Below, piece after piece: positions 6,018 through 8,319 of a DNA stretch of 8,319 bases (the first letter of the stretch is position 1; the number at the start of each line of letters is the position of its first letter). Source of the DNA: Candidatus Atribacteria bacterium (GTDB lineage: Bacteria > Atribacterota > Atribacteria > Atribacterales > Atribacteraceae). The notes under the pieces were generated by a model. That model was not told the origin of the DNA and did no database searches. It worked only from the letters and a program-made list of their open reading frames with translations. The stretch spans positions 1 to 8,319 of the forward strand of contig PWXL01000147.1 in the NCBI GenBank assembly GCA_003561145.1, in the 5' to 3' direction. The translations under genes and the position numbers were made by a program.

Positions 6018-6074
6018 ACAGATGAGGAAGGAAGCACGAATGCTTGACATGTCTCCCTTCCTCATCTGTATTTT
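6018..6074 (+). terminator. 14-bp perfect inverted repeat after rbr: terminator or attenuator
   Basis: ACAGATGAGGAAGG (6018-6031) and CCTTCCTCATCTGT (6056-6069) pair perfectly around a 24-base loop. The loop holds a second small hairpin, AAGCA-CGAA-TGCTT (6032-6045). Only a weak ATTTT follows, so termination may be partial. It sits 13 bases after the rbr stop and before the reductase gene. Confidence 0.5.
6044..6072 (+). promoter_or_regulatory. Candidate internal promoter for the rubredoxin-reductase gene
   Basis: A perfect TTGACA (6044-6049) lies in the loop of the inverted repeat. After 17 bases TGTATT (6067-6072) gives a four-of-six -10. The start would fall near 6079, leaving about 37 bases of leader with a Shine-Dalgarno. 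It would let the reductase be transcribed apart from rbr. It is a sequence match only. Confidence 0.35.
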
Positions 6075-6115
6075 CCGCAAGAGTATGATTGTGGGAAAGG
6101 GAGGATTCCGGCTTC

Positions 6116-7609
6116 ATGAATGGAAAAACAAAGGCGTGGCGGTGTACAGTGTGCGGGTATATTCATCGCGACCAGGAACCGCCCGATGTATGTCCGGTGT
6201 GCGGTGCCGGCAGCGAAGCATTTGAAATATATACAATGCCCGCTACCGAACCCCTGCAACAGGTGCAATTATGGAAATGCCTGAATTGCACCTACATTCA
6301 CAAGGGTACGACTTCTCCTGATACATGTCCTGTCTGCGGTGCGCCGAGAGAAAGGTTTGAACCATTGCTGGATGAAGCTTCCCCTCTGACCCATACTGAC
6401 AGAAAAGATGTGGTTGTGGTCATAGGCGGGGGTGTAGCGGGGGTTTCGGCAGCTGAGTCAGTGCGTCATTCAGCACCTGAAGCAGAGCTCATTATGGTAT
6501 CCAAGGAGGACGAACTTCCCTATTTCCGTTTGAACTTGACTCGATTCCTGGCTGGAGAACTTTCGCTCGATGTTTTGCCTCTGCACCAGGTTACCTGGTA
6601 TACAGAAAACCGTATCGAACTTCTTACCGGTGAAGAGGCGACAAACCTTGATGTTCAAAGCCGTGTCGTCACACTTCGCAGCGGCAAGCGCCTTGGGTAT
6701 GATCAACTTGTGTTGGCCATGGGCTCTCACTCCTTTGTACCTCCGATAGGGGGCGTTCACAAGCAAGGTGTGTATACCTTCCGTACCGTAAAAGATGCTC
6801 AGGCATTGTTGAAACAGGCTTCGCAGGGAGGTCCCTGCGTATGTATCGGGGGTGGTGTACTCGGTATCGAAACGGCAGGAGCTATAGCACGCCGTGGGGG
6901 CGATGTTACGTTGCTGGAAAGCCATGAATGGTTGATGCCGCGCCAGCTCAACCAGCTTGGCGGTGAAATGCTGGCTGAGCATATGCGGGGGATGGGCATC
7001 AAGATGCGTTTTGGTGCTCGTACCCGGGAAATATTGGGTGATGAGTGTGTGGGAGGTGTACAATTCGAGGACGAAACAATCATTCCGGCCGAGCACGTGA
7101 TTTTTGCAACGGGGGTAAGGCCGAATAGTTACCTGGCAAGGCTCGCCGGGCTTGAAGTCAACCGGGGAGTTGTTGTCAATAACCGCATGGAAACGAGTTG
7201 CCCGGGCGTATTCGCAGCAGGGGATCTGGCCGAGCATCATGGTAACGTTTATGGTTTATGGAGTGCATCACAGTTCCAGGGAAGCATCAGTGGGCTCAAC
7301 GTATGCGGTATATGGACGGATTTCGGGGGTTTGCCGCGTTCCAACTCGTTGAAAGTTCTCGGTGTGGACCTCTTGAGCGTTGGTCAATTTCAGCCGGAAG
7401 ACGGGAGTTACCTCGTTTTTGAGTATACGAACGAGGGCAAATACTACCGTTTTGTTTTCCAAGACGGTATGTTAGTCGGTTCAATTCTTTTTGGTGATAC
7501 TTTTTTTGGGGCAGCCGTGCAAAAAGCAGTGGAAAAACGTGAGGATTTCTCCGGTGTTCTTGCAGGAAAACCCACAGGGCGAGATATCGTAGAACATTTT
7601 TTACCGTAA
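6116..7609 (+). CDS. NAD(P)H:rubredoxin oxidoreductase-type flavoprotein with two N-terminal rubredoxin-like domains
   Basis: The 497-residue protein has three parts. Residues 8-38 and 53-83 are tandem short rubredoxin-like knuckles (Cys10/13/26/29 and Cys55/58/71/74, each with a CPVCG loop) of the size found at the end of rubrerythrin. From about 98 it is an FAD/NAD(P)-binding reductase: FAD site VVVIGGGVAG at 100-109, NAD(P) site GGGVLG at 245-250, ATGVRPN before the second FAD motif GVFAAGDLAE, and a C-terminal domain of about 110 residues. There is no CxxxxC redox disulfide, which fits the rubredoxin/ferredoxin reductase group. Glu268 at the end of the second dinucleotide strand favours NADH. 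Electrons would run from NAD(P)H to FAD to the fused rubredoxins and on to rubrerythrin next door. I chose ATG 6116 (GGGAGG 11 bases before it) over TTG 6089. Confidence 0.88.
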   Translation: MNGKTKAWRCTVCGYIHRDQEPPDVCPVCGAGSEAFEIYTMPATEPLQQVQLWKCLNCTYIHKGTTSPDTCPVCGAPRERFEPLLDEASPLTHTDRKDVVVVIGGGVAGVSAAESVRHSAPEAELIMVSKEDELPYFRLNLTRFLAGELSLDVLPLHQVTWYTENRIELLTGEEATNLDVQSRVVTLRSGKRLGYDQLVLAMGSHSFVPPIGGVHKQGVYTFRTVKDAQALLKQASQGGPCVCIGGGVLGIETAGAIARRGGDVTLLESHEWLMPRQLNQLGGEMLAEHMRGMGIKMRFGARTREILGDECVGGVQFEDETIIPAEHVIFATGVRPNSYLARLAGLEVNRGVVVNNRMETSCPGVFAAGDLAEHHGNVYGLWSASQFQGSISGLNVCGIWTDFGGLPRSNSLKVLGVDLLSVGQFQPEDGSYLVFEYTNEGKYYRFVFQDGMLVGSILFGDTFFGAAVQKAVEKREDFSGVLAGKPTGRDIVEHFLP

Positions 7610-7652
7610 CCGGCAGTTTATCCAGAAAGGGGATAAGGAGGAGGGAAAGCTC

Positions 7653-8319
7653 ATGCGTGAACAAGCAAGATATGAAGCTGTGGTGATTGGCTCAGGACAG
7701 GGTGGTGTGCCACTAGCGATGACCCTGGCAGGTAAGGGCGCAAAAACAGCGCTTGTTGAATCCCGCTCTATAGGAGGCTCCTGTGTAAATTACGGCTGTA
7801 CTCCGACCAAGACCATGGTGGCGAGCGCCCGTGTGGCTCATGTGGTGCAAAGGGCCGCTGACTATGGTGTTACAGTACCGGGTTTGAGCGTAAACCTTGA
7901 AAAAGTACGTGACCGCAAGCGTTCAATTGTCAACAAGTTCCGTTCCAGTAACGAGAGTTCTCTCTCAAACGCTGAAAATCTCGAGCTTATTCGGGGAACA
8001 GCTCGTTTCGTATACACACATACCCTGGAAATCACTGATTCTGAAACATCCTTGAGCATCGAGGCTGAAAAGATATTCATCAATACTGGCACAAGACCAA
8101 GGATTCCCCAGGTTCAAGGAATCGAGGAGATTCCTTGTCTCGATAACGAAACGATTATGGAACTTGCCAGTCCTCCCGGGCATCTCATTATCCTGGGAGG
8201 AGGATACGTAGGTTTGGAATTCGGTCAGATGTTCCGGCGCTTCGGGAGCAGCGTCACCATTGTGCAGCGTGGACCGCAGCTTCTTACTCGCGAAGACGGG
8301 GATGTGGCGGATGAGGTAC
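7653..8319 (+). CDS. MerA-like / dihydrolipoamide-dehydrogenase-family disulfide oxidoreductase (5' part)
   Basis: The frame is open from ATG 7653 through 222 codons to the window edge, so the 3' half is missing. It begins directly with the FAD site AVVIGSGQGG (GxGxxG at 13-18). The redox-active disulfide GGSCVNYGCTPTK follows (Cys44 and Cys49), and then the NAD(P) site LGGGYVG at 181-187. The segments CTPTKTMVASARVAH and VTIVQRGPQLLTRED resemble mercuric-reductase-like members. There is no N-terminal heavy-metal-binding domain and the C-terminal region that would hold the MerA cysteine pair is outside the window, so mercury reduction is unproven. Gln205 replaces the acidic residue typical of NAD-specific enzymes. 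AAGGAGGAGGG seven bases before the ATG is a strong ribosome binding site. A weak hairpin (TTATCC 7618-7623 with GGATAA 7631-7636) lies just upstream. It is probably co-transcribed with the preceding reductase, 43 bases away. Confidence 0.87.
   Translation, partial: MREQARYEAVVIGSGQGGVPLAMTLAGKGAKTALVESRSIGGSCVNYGCTPTKTMVASARVAHVVQRAADYGVTVPGLSVNLEKVRDRKRSIVNKFRSSNESSLSNAENLELIRGTARFVYTHTLEITDSETSLSIEAEKIFINTGTRPRIPQVQGIEEIPCLDNETIMELASPPGHLIILGGGYVGLEFGQMFRRFGSSVTIVQRGPQLLTREDGDVADEV

Noticed and set aside
6062..6268. - strand ORF opposite the rubredoxin-like domains
   Set aside because: It is antisense to conserved cysteine knuckles and has no ribosome binding site.
6470..7240. 256-residue - strand ORF opposite the rubredoxin reductase
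   Set aside because: It is long only because of codon bias on the coding strand; the + strand has clear FAD and NAD motifs.
1..8319. CRISPR array, transposase, integrase, tRNA or rRNA
   Set aside because: No repeat-spacer pattern, mobile-element protein, or tRNA-like or rRNA-like sequence was seen on either strand.

Overview
The window reads as ordinary bacterial chromosome of roughly balanced base composition, gene-dense, with strong AGGAGG-type ribosome binding sites. The genes point to an anaerobic or microaerophilic lifestyle: rubrerythrin, a rubredoxin-linked flavoprotein, and dipeptide-transporter ATPases with iron-sulfur-type cysteine tails. I cannot fix the phylum. The primary-type sigma factor and the Shine-Dalgarno usage suit a Firmicutes-like or other deep anaerobic lineage, but this is a weak inference. 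I see no mobile element, CRISPR array, rRNA or tRNA.

Region 1 (1-2152, + strand) is the 3' end of a peptide-uptake operon. It holds the last codons of an unidentified upstream gene, a DppD/OppD-type ATPase, a DppF/OppF-type ATPase, and a 53-residue membrane-type small protein whose start lies inside the dppF-like gene behind a good Shine-Dalgarno. All four are joined by overlapping stop/start junctions. Region 2 (2159-3190, - strand) is a compact sigma-70 gene (300 aa, no region 1.1) with a candidate promoter and a terminator. It converges on the peptide operon.

Region 3 (about 3191-3787) carries an unusual G-rich leader with a repeated decamer and two possible micro-ORFs. After it come a stand-alone 88-residue CBM48/AMPK-beta-like glycogen-binding protein and three consecutive hairpins, the last being a likely bidirectional terminator. 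Region 4 (3757-5314, - strand) is an arsenite-resistance operon, arsR-acr3. Its promoter has a perfect TTGACA -35, and a perfect 6-4-6 inverted repeat sits on the -10 region and the start codon. The arrangement predicts an essentially leaderless arsR transcript.

Region 5 (5504-8319, + strand) is a redox module. It contains rubrerythrin, then a flavoprotein with two tandem rubredoxin-like knuckles fused to the N-terminus of an NAD(P)H:rubredoxin-oxidoreductase-type domain, then the start of a MerA-like/dihydrolipoamide-dehydrogenase-like disulfide oxidoreductase that runs off the window. The natural reading is that NAD(P)H electrons pass through FAD and the fused rubredoxin centres to rubrerythrin for peroxide reduction. 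A 14-bp perfect inverted repeat with a TTGACA in its loop separates rubrerythrin from the flavoprotein. The three rubredoxin-like segments resemble one another at nucleotide level, which suggests local domain duplication. I see no wholly new system; the most distinctive points are the double-rubredoxin reductase, the leaderless arsR promoter/operator, the hidden small membrane ORF and the micro-ORF leader.
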